A stretch of DNA of 64,000 nucleotides from Welwitschia mirabilis (Eukaryota; Gnetophyta; Gnetopsida; Welwitschiales): NCBI GenBank assembly GCA_051453625.1, contig JBOZIK010000001.1, positions 183,921,443 to 183,985,442 on the forward strand, written 5' to 3'. Made by a program: the position numbers and the translations under genes. Below are positions 1 through 11,950 of the stretch, piece after piece (positions within the stretch are counted from its first letter, which is position 1; each line of letters starts with the position of its first letter). The notes under the pieces are model-generated. The model was not told where the DNA came from. It saw only the letters and a list, made by a program, of their open reading frames with translations, and searched no databases.

Positions 1-2208
1 GCAAGCAAATTCAGATAGAAGACTTTATTTCCATTTTAACATAGAAGAATGTTCCTTTTATCCATCTAAAGTGGGTTTTGAATTGTTCTCTAGACTAATT
101 GATAATTACCAAGGAGGATCTTTATTCTTTTTATCATTATCATCAGGTGTTTAACCTTGAAAATTTCCTTGAATATATCATTACTTTGTTAAACCATTAT
201 TATACTAAATTAATTACCTTGGACTATTTGTTTCTAGATGATGACAAAGGTGAAATCTTATCCAATCCACTTGATCATTCACTAGGGACTTATTATTCAT
301 AGAAGGACAACCCTCAATGATGTATGGCTCTAGATGCTTCTTTTTGATTTTAGGCCACTAAGGCCTATTTTGCTATTTATTTATTATTATTGTCCCTTTT
401 TTGTACTTCTCTATTTTCCTATTTGTACTAATTTCTATGTATGTCTTAATAAAAAAGAAAATTTACACATTTGTATGGATCAGTTTTGCTCTAATACAAA
501 TCATAATGATTCTAATTTATATTTATTTTAAAATCCATTTTTAATAGAAATTATGAATATCATTTTATCATATTGAAAGAATTTAGAGAAGAAATAGAAT
601 CTTTATTGAATAAAATAACAAACTAAGTTTGACAAGAAGGAATAAGATATTAATGTTCTTACATGATGTTTTGATAGACATTCAATAGTTCATTATGCCA
701 AATATAAGATCTTTGATAAGTGAAATGGCCAAGAAAAATATTACCTTTGGGATCTAGGCTATGATAGTTTGTCAAGGATTCAGTATACCCTATGAAAATC
801 ACATGCATTTCCTTCATTACAAAATTTCCTCATTTAATCATAATGAAACATTTTAACTCTTTAAAAATAATTATTATTTAAAGATTACATGTTTTAAATA
901 GTGATTACAACTCTAAATGAAGTATTACATTAAATAAATTAACATAACATGTAACAGTTTCCAAAATAATAAGTGATAGTTCCAAAATAAGGTCTTGAAA
1001 GCATTATAAGAATAAAATCAATATTCCAAAATAATAGTTATAATTCATCAATACTTTGTGACTTCCAATGTCTCTAACATATTTAGCATTGTAAGCTTCT
1101 TAATAGTTTGAAAAAAGGTTTACCAATGAATTTAGCTTTTTGTCTTGCATCACACTTTACAAGAATTAAGTTATATAGGAAGATTTTAATGCCTTATATG
1201 GATTAATCCTTAGAATTCATTATGATTTTCTTTCCCTATGAAATTTCTTACATTAATCAATCAAGATCTCTAGTAATTTAGATAATACACTAAAGCCTCT
1301 TTGATAAAAGGATGACCAAAATTTGATACTTTATAAGACAGAGAAATTTTATAACCTCCTTTAGTCACAAATTGATATCACTTGGTCATAAATGGGGATA
1401 AAAGGACAAACAACATCAATTACTTCTTAGGTTTAAATATATATGGTAGAATCACTTTCTTTTAGAATACTAACATTTTAATTAGTATCTTTTATAGTGA
1501 GAATTATCACTTGAAAAGAGGATTTAACATTTAACTACCATGATGTTTAATTCTCTTTATGTAAAGATATAAAAAAAATCATACTTATTATAAGTGTTGA
1601 TATACTCAAAGTACATAGATGTTGGTTTGTAAAATCCTCCATCACTTATTTCCTACTTAAGTAAGTCATTTTAGGAGATAACCTAGGGATTTTCCTTACA
1701 AGCACCTTTTATAAAGACATTTATACCCATGCATGCTTTACAAGATTTTGCATTTCCTTGATAAACTTTTTTATGCTTAATTGAATATTTTGTCCTTTAT
1801 ATAAATATAATATTTTATAATACCTACTATTCTAGGTTTAAACACAAGTGAAGAAAGTGCTGCTATAAGGGAATTGCCTCCTATAGCTTATTAAGCACTA
1901 GTTGAATTATCCTTATTCAATTTTTAGCTGCCTCCTCATGAACATCCATTGACTAATCCTATTTATCACATGGATAAAAGAAGCATTAATACGATCCCTC
2001 TCTTAAAAACCACAGTATAGACCAAAGTAATTAGAGTGACCATCTCTCTAAGGGTGGTCTTATCCTTTTAGATACTTTAAGAATATTGTAGAAAACCTAT
2101 AAGATTTTGTATTCCATTTTTATTGTCATATTTATTTATTTTTTTTTAATACTCTTTAGTTTTTTGACACTCTCATTGTTTTTTTTATTTTTTCAAACTA
2201 TGAATTTA
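1..2208. other. Unassigned AT-rich DNA
   Basis: I see no gene here. Short open frames exist (99-302 and 334-531, plus strand), but they are rich in Tyr, Leu, Phe and Asn, as expected from AT-rich random sequence, and match no family I know. No LTR partner, tRNA or tandem array was found. It may be very old transposon DNA. Confidence 0.5.
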
Positions 2209-2728
2209 TGATGTAGGAGCATCCTATGTTTGCATTAATTATGAATTTATTTGCTAAGGTTTTAGTGTTATTATGTGAGAAATAAAATTCTTAATGTATA
2301 ATTTCCATGTTAGAAATGGATATCTTTTTAAACTAGCATGTTTAGAGGGAGTTTTATGTAAGGAATATTCTATGTCTAAAGAAGATATATGTTTAATAAA
2401 TATGCCATGTTTAGAAGCTATTTTTAACAAAACATGTAAGAGGCTAATATTAGAGGATATTTTCAAGATTTACATTCATGTTAAAGTCTTATAAATAGAT
2501 AAGCATGATAGGACTAAGAGGCATCAAAGTTATGAAAGATATAATGAGGCTTTGGAAATCCTTATTGAAGAGAGCTAATGAAAGCTTTGTCAAATGTAAT
2601 TTTAGTTTGTAAGATTGTATTTTTGTATTAATAATATAAATTAATATTTATTTTTCTTTAGTACTTATTTTATTTTATAATCATTAATCCTAAAATAGAT
2701 TTCAAATGATTGATTATTGTCTAAGAAA
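2209..2728 (+). mobile_element. Solo LTR of a chromovirus (Ty3) family
   Basis: This stretch aligns along its length with the right LTR of the chromovirus at 26318-26869. Shared landmarks in order are a TG start followed by an AGGAG-like purine run, the segment around 'catgttagaaatgg', 'aaaacatgtaagaggctaatatta', a TATA box, 'aggactaagag' and 'tttttgtatta..aatataaa'. No gag or pol of this family lies next to it, so it is best read as a solo LTR left by LTR-LTR recombination or a truncated end. The right end is uncertain by about 25 bases because the last part is poorly matched. Confidence 0.72.
2490..2498 (+). promoter_or_regulatory. LTR TATA box
   Basis: TATAAATAG lies about 280 bases into the solo LTR. 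The matching place in the LTR at 26318-26869 reads TATAGATAG (26602-26610). This is the expected position of the Pol II TATA box at the U3/R boundary. Activity is inferred only. Confidence 0.5.
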
Positions 2729-2949
2729 TAGAGAGGAAGGATGGAGACATGGGAACTAGGATTTTAGAAGTGCTAAAGTTAGTAAGGGTAGTTTTAGCCT
2801 AGGAAATTTATTGTACATGGGGCTAGTATCAACTAGGTTTTAAATGATTAGGAAGATTAATTATAGTATTTTTCTTATTTTAAAGTTATTTTAAAGTAGA
2901 TTTTAAGATAAGGCTTTGGGCCTCAATATAGAAAAGACACAGTTCTTTA

Positions 2950-3660
2950 AGAAGGGAAAAACCTTAACTTAGATATAGATGAAGATGTATGTTTTGAAAT
3001 AGAGAAGAGACTTCAATATAGCTTGATAGGTAAGTTTGTCTTATCAGGACCTAGGCCTAGACTTGATCTTATCAGGGAATGAGTAGCCACTAAGTGGATA
3101 GGATTTAGTAAAGTATAGGTTATTATCATGCTAAAAGGATTGATACTTTTTTAGCTTAACAATAAATAAGATAGAGACAAAGATATTGTCATATGACTTT
3201 GGCTCTTTAGAACCAGAGGATTAGCACTAGCTAAGTGGACCCATATTTGTTTAAGAAATTACCCATATAGATTCGAACACACAGGTTTTCCCTAGATTTC
3301 TATAATGAAGATCTTCTAAAGAGAATCACTTCTTAATTTAGATAACTGATTAAAATGAATAGAATCATGACTAAACTTGTCTTATTAATATTTTGCATCT
3401 GTATTAGCCTTGAAGAGATAAAGGAGATCTAATCTATCAAGTTTAAGTCCAAATGAGGAATTTATGATTTAGAAGTCACTTATAAGAACCTATTAATAAC
3501 ATGTAAAACATGTCAAAAATTGGAAATGCACTAAGAAAATGTATTACGGTATAAAAAAAATTGCACATACTATGGGGAAAAAAGGCCACAGAAAGGATGA
3601 ATGTAGAAAGAGACAAATAAAGATTAAGGATAAGCAAAAATAAACTCACTCATTTTCTAG
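2950..3660 (+). pseudogene. LINE A ORF1 remnant (DUF4283-like plus two CCHC knuckles)
   Basis: LINE ORF1 proteins bind RNA and coat the template. The first part (2950-3400) translates to segments resembling the DUF4283 region of plant LINE ORF1, such as 'RGLALAKWTH' followed by a segment with 'FEHTGFP'. Two CCHC zinc knuckles follow. The first runs from the Cys codon at 3502 to the last Cys at 3542, 41 bases instead of 42, so one base is lost. The second runs 3562-3604, 43 bases, so one base is gained; its second Cys is Tyr. Spacing otherwise fits C-x2-C-x4-H-x4-C. The reading frame is interrupted many times. Confidence 0.72.
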
Positions 3661-4015
3661 GAAATTAGGATACAACCAAATCAAGTATTGGAATAAATAG
3701 AAATAAGAGAAAATAGTCAAGAATACAATGGTATATCCTAAGGAAAAGAAAGACAAAGAGAATCGTGATCACAATTCTTTCCATTATTTATTAGAAGAGG
3801 AGAAGGACATCCTTCCATCTACGAAATAAGTAAATAAAGATGAGCTAAATGATGTTAAAACCCATACAAAAGGCAAGCCTAGCAATAGAGTGCTATGAAA
3901 TACAAAAATGGTAGAAAACATGACAAATAGTTCATAGGCAATAATAAAAGATATTTTGAAAAAAGATCTAGGAATGCCCAAAAAGGGGGTGAAAATAAGC
4001 CTAATGAAGTGGCTC

Positions 4016-4620
4016 TCTTAGAATTGCAGGGGATTAGGATGTCCCTATAAAAAGAATACTCTGAGAGATATAATGAGTAAATACAACATTAATTTAGTCT
4101 ATTTATAGGAGATGAAGATGTATAACAATATGAGATTAGGTAACTTCTAGTAGCAATAGAATAAATTTGCCTTAGTAGTGTAAGGAAACTCAAGAGGAAT
4201 CATGACCTTCACAAAAAAGGAGGTAGACTTAATTTATAGTAGTAAACATCACTTAATACTCTACGTCAAGGGAGAAGGATGGACCATTAGAAATGTATGC
4301 AACCCTTAAAATAACATAGAAAAATCTTCAATGCTGAGAGAACTATAGCACTTTTTTGTGAATAAAGCTTAATGGATATTTGTGAGGGATTTTAACTAAT
4401 TCCTTCTTATATGGAAAAAAATAAGGAAATAAAAGTAGAAAAACAAGAGTGCCAACATTCTTAGAGAATTTATGGTACAAGAAAACCTTTTGGATATCTC
4501 TATTACAGGATGAAAATTTACATGGTCTAGTAGAAGAACTGAAAGTAATTAAGTCATGTTTAGGAATCTACAGAATTCTAATCAAGAAATAAATAATTAA
4601 GACAACTATTAAAGCATGAG
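4016..4620 (+). pseudogene. LINE A apurinic-type endonuclease remnant
   Basis: This is the exonuclease-endonuclease-phosphatase domain that nicks the target in LINE retrotransposition. The start is marked by 'NCRGLGCP', the usual WNCRG motif with Trp replaced by a TAG stop (4019-4021). Then come 'EMKMYN' at the QETK position, 'GNSRGIMTF' near the SGGI motif, 'VRDFN' at the GDFN position, and 'FTWSSRR' at the FTWSN motif. It sits between ORF1 and RT as expected. Several in-frame stops and base substitutions make it non-functional. Confidence 0.8.
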
Positions 4621-5399
4621 GCCTAAATAGAACAGCTTCTCATCATAGATCAATCAAATTTAGAATAAATATGATAATGTCCCCTATATTCTCTTTCAAG
4701 ATGGAAAGATATTCACTCTTAAGGGAAGACACTAGGAGGGTACTTAAAAAGATTTAGGATCAATGTAATGATATCCTACCAATCACCTATCTATATAGGG
4801 GTTTAAACACTCTTAAGACTCACCTTAAGGGATGGAGATGGAAGTACAAAAAGAGGTTTAAGTCTAATAAGGAGTTGAAGCAAGAAATACAAGAGATTCA
4901 AGTAGAGCAATAATATGGAGGAGACTATGACAACCTCCATAATAAAAAATATAGATTCCTTTTAGAATTACAAGAAATAAAGTCAAATAAAGAGCATTAT
5001 TAGAGGAAAAGATCCAAGATTAGGTGGCTAAAAGAAGGGGATAAGCATACTAAATTCTTCCTTGAATAGGATAATCAACACAAGATAGATAACAAAATCA
5101 AAAAGCTGACAATCAGATAAAAAGTAATTGAAAATAAAGAGAACATTACTATAGAAATTCAAACCCATCTCAAGAACATTTATAATGAGAAGATATTACT
5201 CCCAAACGTATTCAAGTAGATAAAAAATTTCTATTGAAGATAATGCAAGCCTAAACAAACCCATAAATAAGGAAGAAGTATAGGGAAAAATTCAATTAAT
5301 GAATAATAATAGAGTCCTAGGATCAGAAGGGTGATTGGTAGAATTATTTAAGGCTTACTTCTTCCTCATGAAAGATTAACTTGCATGACATTATGAAAA

Positions 5400-6170
5400 A
5401 TATCTTCACCAAAAAATGCATTCTAGTATAGATAAAGAAGACACACATTATTTTCATTCTAAAGAAATGAGACACTAATAAAATAGAGGACTACAGATTC
5501 TTAGGTATTTGTAACATTATTTATAGAATGTTCAAAAAAATAATGGAGGGCTATATCATCATCCTACTCCCTAAGGTAATCTATGAGAAATAAGTTGGAT
5601 TAATCTAATATAAGTAGATTTAGGATCAAATTCTTTTAAGTTGCAAAATCATTCATTGTAAAAAAATATAAATTTCCTTTACTTTTGGATAAATTATACA
5701 TAGTAAAAGCCTATGATTCTGTGAGCTAAAAAGCCTTAGGTTCTATCCAAGGGGAACTGAATTTTACTCTAATATCACTAACCTCTGGCTTAACATGTAA
5801 GATTTAGCTAAATTAATGTAGAGGTCAACATCCATAGATCTAAATTTTTTTTTAGTAGATTGCAAATTAAGGCAAGGAAATCTGTTATTCCCCTACCTCT
5901 TTCTATTTGTTATGAACATTTTATAGGGAATTCTCAAAAGGAATGGAGTCATAGGGATTAAAATAAGAATCCAAATGTTCATTAATAACCACTATGTAGA
6001 TCACATAATTATCATAACTAAAGCCTCTTACCAATAGATAAAAGCCATTAAAAACATTATAAATATTTTTTTTGAGGCCACGGGACTTAGGAATAATTGG
6101 AATAAGTCTAGAATATACATCATCAGTAAAGGTATTAGGAGGAGGGTTGATATTTTCAGAATATTAGATG
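5400..6170 (+). pseudogene. LINE A reverse transcriptase remnant
   Basis: RT domain of a non-LTR element, which makes cDNA at the target site. Visible motifs are 'ILKK' then 'IEDYRFLGICNIIYRMFKK' (usually IEDFRPISL.N..YK), 'LRQGNLLFPYLFLFVMNIL' (usually LRQGDPLSPYLF), then 'NNHYVDHIIII' where the FADD catalytic box should be; the second catalytic Asp is now His. The 'GLRNNWNKSRI' segment matches the GL.IN..KS motif after the catalytic box. Stops, frameshifts and the altered active site mark it as dead. Confidence 0.82.
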
Positions 6171-6183
6171 CCAAGATGGAAGA

Positions 6184-6279
6184 CCTATAGGACATCTACC
6201 TAGGAATTTTTCTCAAAAATTGGCATAAGTTCCTATAGGACATCTACCTAGGAATTTCCCTCAAACATTGGCATAAGTT
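6184..6279 (+). repeat. 48-bp tandem duplication inside LINE A
   Basis: Two adjacent copies of a 48-bp unit beginning 'cctataggacatctacctag' start at 6184 and 6232. They differ at only a few bases. The length is a multiple of three, so the duplication added 16 codons without a frameshift in the post-RT region. Confidence 0.85.
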
Positions 6280-6829
6280 CCTAACTTGGAACTTTATCTT
6301 GGATAATATTTAAAGGAAATGCAATACTTGATTGAACAAATTTCTCTCTTTGGAAGCCAAGATTATCTTAGAAAATGCCTAGCTAATTACTTCTTTCAGT
6401 ATATAGCATCCATTATTGCCTCTCCTCCCTCCATTCCCTCCCCAACCTCTCTATTAAATTTATAATTATAAAAATCAATAAAATGCTAAAGGAGTTTATC
6501 TATATTGGAGATAAGAATAGAAGTCACATTCACCTCTATAAATGGGATATTATTGCTTACCTCATGTGTGAAGGTAACTAAGGAATTCATAAACTAGAAG
6601 ACTGTTCACTTATGAGAGATCACAAAATTATCAAGAGACTACTAATAGGAGGACAATATTAAAGTGAACTAATCAATTATAAATACCTAAATTAGATCAT
6701 AATTGAAGGAAAGTATTACCTCTAAAAGAATATTTCTAATTCTAGAAGATATTTAATTGATCTAGGCACCATTAATGAATACACATCCAAATCGATACTT
6801 ATCAAGAATAATGATAAAGATAAAGTTAA

Positions 6830-7300
6830 CAAAAGATTATGGCAAGAGTAAAACCCTAATAATATCAAGATATTCTATTGGCTCAAGGACCATAACAAAT
6901 TCTTAACAAAAGATTAATTAATCAAATATGGCATTTAAGTTTCTTCTACATGTCTAATCTACTAGTTTAATTAGGAATATATTCACCCTCTCTTCCATTA
7001 GCATAAGTGGAGTACAAATTTAATGGAATTAATGATAACTTACTATAAGAATAGATAGGCAACTATAAGGTGCATGCTGGATGGGATCTACCTGATATTT
7101 TGGTAGATTTGGCATTCCCAGAATAATCTAATTTTTAATAATGCCCCTCTTTCATCCTTGAGTAATATAGCAAGAAGAATTTAGTGGTATCACTCACAAA
7201 TTCGGGTGATAATGGGGGTTACTATGATGCATGAATTAGTAAATCTAAGCTATTTTTAAGGATGATTATCTCTATGGAATAAGGTATAGGCATTAGAATG
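6830..7300 (+). pseudogene. LINE A zf-RVT / C-terminal remnant
   Basis: The translation contains 'IKIFYWLKDHNKFLTKD', matching the zf-RVT region found after RT in plant LINEs (usually K.F.W......LT.D.L). Downstream, 'LIFW*IWHSQNNLIFNNAP' matches the typical FWxIWLxRNxxIFN segment near the C-terminus. This confirms that the element keeps its 3' coding half. The frame is broken by stops. It ends where coding resemblance fades near 7300. Confidence 0.72.
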
Positions 7301-7399
7301 GATATTACTGCTACACAAATTAAAGGGAAATCCTAATTCTAATATTGCCCCATTTTATAGATGATGCAGAGGATATAAAACAACCTTTAGAAGAATTCC

Positions 7400-8370
7400 A
7401 ATTAAAGTTATTGAGGAAAGAAATTCTTGCAGAAGGGGAGAATATTTCCCTACATTACAAAGGGAAAAGGGAGGATTTCCATTTCTTTTAGGGAGGCATT
7501 CCTAAACTCTCTAGTTGATGCATAAGTAGATAAGCATTTCCATCCCCTTGAGGCTTAAGGGTAGAGTTAGTAAATAGATACTTTATTTATTTGGGCTACT
7601 GTTCAAAGCTCTCTAGCCTATACTTCATCTTCCTTAAGGCCCTAGACCTAGGGCATCATATTAACTTGCCTCACTTTTACATTCAAATTCTAAGAAGAAA
7701 GGATACGACTGACTACTCTGGACTTATAATAACCCTTTGGAGAGCTACAAGGGACTCCAGAATAAGAAGGGAGTCCACTTCCCTTTCCCCATCATAAGAT
7801 AATAAAAAAGGCCTAGTAGTTAAGGGGAAAAAAGAAGAATAATACTAAGAATAAAAAAATTTCTTAAGAAAGTCAAAATAATAGACTAGTTTTTTTATAG
7901 CTCTAGATAAAAGTGATCCCACCCCAGGAAGCTCATGAATATGAAGAACAGATTCTGCCCTCTAATGAAGATCATATAGTAGAGTATGAAGAGGGATAGA
8001 CCTTGCCTGATTAAGATTAAGAGAAAACCCCTCCTAAGAAGTTAGAAATTTCCAAGTCTAATGGGAAGATAGAGTCACAAAACCAAAAGAATTCCAATAT
8101 AGAGGAAGAAAATTAGGTTGCTTGAGATGACATTACTATGAAGCAAGTAAGAAGGAAGGTTTTGTTTACTATAATTCAAGGGATGAATAAATATCCCTTC
8201 CTGATACTTGATATTATTCACAGAGTTTCTCTCAGTGCCATCAAATTAAGCTTTCATAAGAAGGTGCTAAGACTCCATCTTAACAAGAACAAAGTAGGAG
8301 TAGAGGAGTTTAAAGAGGTGAACTAGACCTTTAAGGTCCTAATGGATGAAATGGTTTAGCTTCTAGTTTA
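7400..8370 (+). pseudogene. Post-pol 'plant transposon' ORF-like remnant
   Basis: About 320 codons read in one plus-strand frame with few stops, most of them TAG. A segment with 'GHHINLPHFYIQILRR' (inside 7591-7797) resembles the extra ORF found after pol in some plant LTR elements, where a fixed pattern of G..INLP..I...M is common. It is followed by a Lys/Glu-rich low-complexity part and then 8138-8326 'VRRKVLFTIIQG', which may be helical. The LTR of the 13 kb Ty3 element begins six bases after it, so that insertion may have cut it. The assignment rests on weak resemblance; it could also be an unrelated ORF. Confidence 0.4.
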
Positions 8371-8375
8371 ACACA

Positions 8376-9330
8376 TAATGAAATATTATATGATGAAATA
8401 AACATAGAAAATATTAGAAAACTATGCTAGAAAATGCAAATAACTATGATGATGTTACCCTAAAATAAGATTAAACCATTAAATAAGGTTTACTAAATAA
8501 CTAGTTGAGATTTTTGGTACTTTAACCATTTAGTTCAAAATGCATCATCATAACAATATCATGATGAAGTTACTTGGACTAGTTAGGTTGGTTTATTTGT
8601 TGATAATGTTTAGTATTTACATATATTACATTATCAGAAATAAAGAGAATAGTAAAATATGATGAAAATTAGATGAAACACTAAATAATACTTATTTCTA
8701 AGTAATAATAATTATCTTGATTTATGTTTAGCTACATAAATAGAAGTAAGTAGAAGATAATATTACCTTTTTAAGTAATGAAACATTTCCACAATAATAT
8801 TCAAAATGTTAGCTTTTAAGCTTTATATTAAAATACCAAAATGTTCCATAGAGATGTACTAATAAATTTGTATTTTTCTTTCTAGGTAACATTGGAAGGT
8901 TAGAAATTCCACTGTGTCCTCTATAGGATGGCTAGAGATTTCCTTTTATTAATCTTCTCACTAAGTTTTATTGCTAGAGACTTTTTCCAAAAATATCCCC
9001 ACTTTTGTGGTCATCTCCTCCTTATATCCCTTCCTCTTTTGTCATTTTCTTTCTTTTCTCCTCAAGGATAGATTTATGATTAAGGTTGTTACTACATTTC
9101 TACCACCTCAGTCTTTTCTTTCATCCTTATGTCAAATGGCATTTTGTACCTACAACATAATGATATAATACATATACTAACCTACTAAAATTCTATCTAA
9201 CTAATCTATTAACTAGATAGTACATTAACTTAATTACTAAAGAAAAATATACAATACCATCTAAAATGTATAATTATAAAAACAAAAACATTTCATTAAT
9301 AAGTAAAATTTACATCAATATCAGTCCTCA
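8376..9330 (-). mobile_element. 3' LTR of the 13 kb Ty3 element
   Basis: In the minus sense it starts TGAGGACTGATATTGATGTA and ends near ...TTTCATTA, the expected TG...CA ends with one mutation at the distal end. It matches 20661-21627 over its whole length, with scattered substitutions and small indels, so insertion is old. A T-rich, pyrimidine-biased part on the plus strand (9000-9130) is well conserved between the two copies. Confidence 0.9.
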
Positions 9331-11950
9331 TTAGTTCTGCCAAGCTTAAGGTTTTATTAGTTCCTTAACAAATACATACAAAAAAAAGAGAAAGAGAGGC
9401 TTATCATTTTTCTTTTCTCCTTTTGAAAATGAAAAGATGCTTTTTACTGAACTCCAATTCTCCTAATTTCTTGGCTAATTGAACCAACTAATTTTTGCTA
9501 TTCTAAGTTAGCTAAAATTTTTTCCTATTCCTCCTGCAAAGCAGGATTACTTAAGTCTATAGTTTCTATGTTTGTTCGTTCTAGAGAGGCTGCCTTTTTG
9601 CCTCTACCTCTTTCTCTTGAAGAAGCTCTTACCTACTTTGGCTCTTCTCTCTTTCTTTTAAGAGATAGACAAATTTTTGATCTAGGATTTTTAAGTACAT
9701 AATTTAGCTCTAAAGCTGTCTTAGCTTGTAGTCCCAATTCTAAAGTTTGTCCTAATGGGATTATGTACATCTTTAATGAATCCTTATTTTCTAATTATGA
9801 AAATATGTTTGCAAAAGTGCTTCTTAGCATAGTCATATTTTTCAGAATTCTATCTCTAAAGGAACATAATTACTAAAAATCCTGGAGAGGACACTACAAA
9901 AACTTTTATATCGATTCACATTCTTTTAATTTTCTAGAAAATTTCATAGCCATGTCATTTAAAGAATTTTTAAAATCTTTGGTAGAAAATTCAACATCTT
10001 TTTATAAAATTTTGATCCTTAAATATTTAATTTCTCTTTTAAAACTATAAAAAATTTTACTTAGTTTTGAGCACCTACTAGAATTTTTTTGAATGATACT
10101 TTCTAGTTTTTTTTAAAGTCTATGAATAAGATCATATAGTTTCTAAGGATACTCATCAAGGATTTATGGAATTACCAATTTTTGATGCCTAAACCCAATC
10201 CTCTTACTCAACTTCACCTCCATCAGGTAGAGCTCATGCAGTAATTTCATATTTTCTCTTTATAAATTTTGAATAATAAGTTGAGTATCTTCTAGGCATA
10301 TTGTTTTAACATTCTTCTTTAACTCTATATGACATTCCTTTACAGCGTCTGTAATACTTAGCTTTATTTTGTCTTCAATCTTATTAGTTGGAGTTGAAGA
10401 CATTGAATAAATGATCTAAAGTAAACTTATTGCTCTTATGATCTCCTCTTTTATTTATGAATACATATGTTTGATGGTTGGATCTTGAAGAGATTTACTA
10501 GAAGAACTTGCTTCTCCCATTTGATTCTTAAGAGCATTATTTTCTTCTATCATCTAATCCATGGTTCTCTTATTTATTCTTAAAATGGACAAATAGAATC
10601 CAAGTGAATTTTTGACTTCAAACCATTTGCGTCTATATTTTTAGGCCTCTTTATGAATCTTCATAAACATTTCATTCATATCTTGTAGATCTATGTATAT
10701 TTTATTTGAATATTCCCTGCTCAAGAATAGAGACCCTTGATTATGCATGAATGTAATGAACATTTGTTGATGTTCTATGTGTTTAGCATCATATTTTTTT
10801 CTTGAAGTCAAATTTTGTAATAAGGATACTAATATGTTTTTTTCTCCTTGGAAAATTTTCTAATTGACCCCTATCTTCAACAGTAGCCTCTAATTTAGCA
10901 ATGTATTTATAATCTCTTTGTAATTTTGTATTCATGTCCTTATAGGCTTTAGAGAGACAAATATTTTTCTCCTTTTTGATGGTTCCCTATTGTAATATTT
11001 TTGTATTTTCTCTTTGATCTAATTTCTGCCTCAAAAATTCATTTTTAATTTTTAAGTCACCAGGTTAATTTTATAATACTAAAACTTTTTCTTTTCTATT
11101 AAGATAGTTTAAATTTCATCTTTACTCTAACTCAAAGCACTACAAAGACTATCAATATTGTCTTCTTCTAGTGCTTTGGAGAATTGACCAGACTGTAGTG
11201 GATTGGAGGGAAAAAGTTCTTCAATAGAGAATTAAGTAGAATCTTGGGCCATGCTTGGAGGAGGTACTAGTGAAGGTATACTTTGAGCAGTAGAATAGTA
11301 TTCTCTCAGGTTTGGTTAAGTAGTTCTTTATCTTATGGTTTTCAAAATATTTAACTCTTTTAACTTTAAATAAACTATAAATGATTAATTCTATAAAAGA
11401 CTTATTTAGTTAGAATGAAACATTGTTTTTGCTTAATACCTAGGCTATCAAAAAGGGAAATCCTAGTCCTACTATGCTAAAAGCTCCTATTCTGACTTTA
11501 TTTAATTTTGAAATATGTCTTTCCAAATCTAAAAAGATTCCTTCTACAATATTTACATTTGTCTAATTTATCTTATCCTTCATAATTGCTATCATATATA
11601 GGCCAAGTAACGTGATACTTTTCTGTTTATGAAGGATTAATACCAAATTACTAGTCATAATTTTTAAAATAATAAACAATTCAAGTTTTAAATATTTGTT
11701 CATTGGAATTCTTTCTTACACTACCATCCTTCCTAGAAGACTTATGCGTAAATTTGTATCTTTGTTTTTGCTTGTATTCTTAATAGATTTTCCTTGAGGT
11801 GATAAGTGCAACATTTTCTTGAAAATTTTTTGAGTAATCGATATTCTTTTATTTTTAACTATTTTTTCCAATACATTTTTCATGTCATCAACTCTCAAAT
11901 TCTTATAAAATGCATAAATAGATTCTAAGATGAATCTTTCATTCATAGTT
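9331..11950 (-). pseudogene. Post-pol ORF remnant of the 13 kb Ty3 element
   Basis: Minus-strand translation downstream of integrase shows long coding-like stretches. The open segment 11946-11716 starts the region; it continues with 'GLYMIAIMKDKIN' and 'GAFSIVGLGFPFLIA', which resemble the 'putative plant transposon' ORF seen after pol in some plant LTR elements. Further on are coiled-coil-like parts ('MIEENNALKNQMGEASSSS') and a basic tail ('SLKRKREEP', 'SRERGRGKKAA') near 9590-9660. The function is unknown; it is sometimes called envelope-like by position. It is interrupted by many stops, mostly TAG. The family assignment is tentative; that it was coding is more secure. Confidence 0.55.

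Larger units (their letters stand above)
2940..7340 (+). mobile_element. LINE A (L1-type), degenerate
   Basis: A non-LTR retrotransposon can be followed in plus-strand order: ORF1 (2950-3660), endonuclease (4016-4620), reverse transcriptase (5400-6170) and a zf-RVT type region (6830-7300). The order and spacing fit a plant L1-clade LINE. Every domain is broken by stops, mostly TAG and TAA, and by single-base indels, so it cannot be autonomous. No poly(A) tail or target-site duplication was identified; the 3' limit is set by the last recognisable coding segment. Confidence 0.82.

Noticed and set aside
2254-2494. Overlapping short ORFs on both strands as a small gene
   Set aside because: They lie wholly inside the solo LTR and vary between copies.
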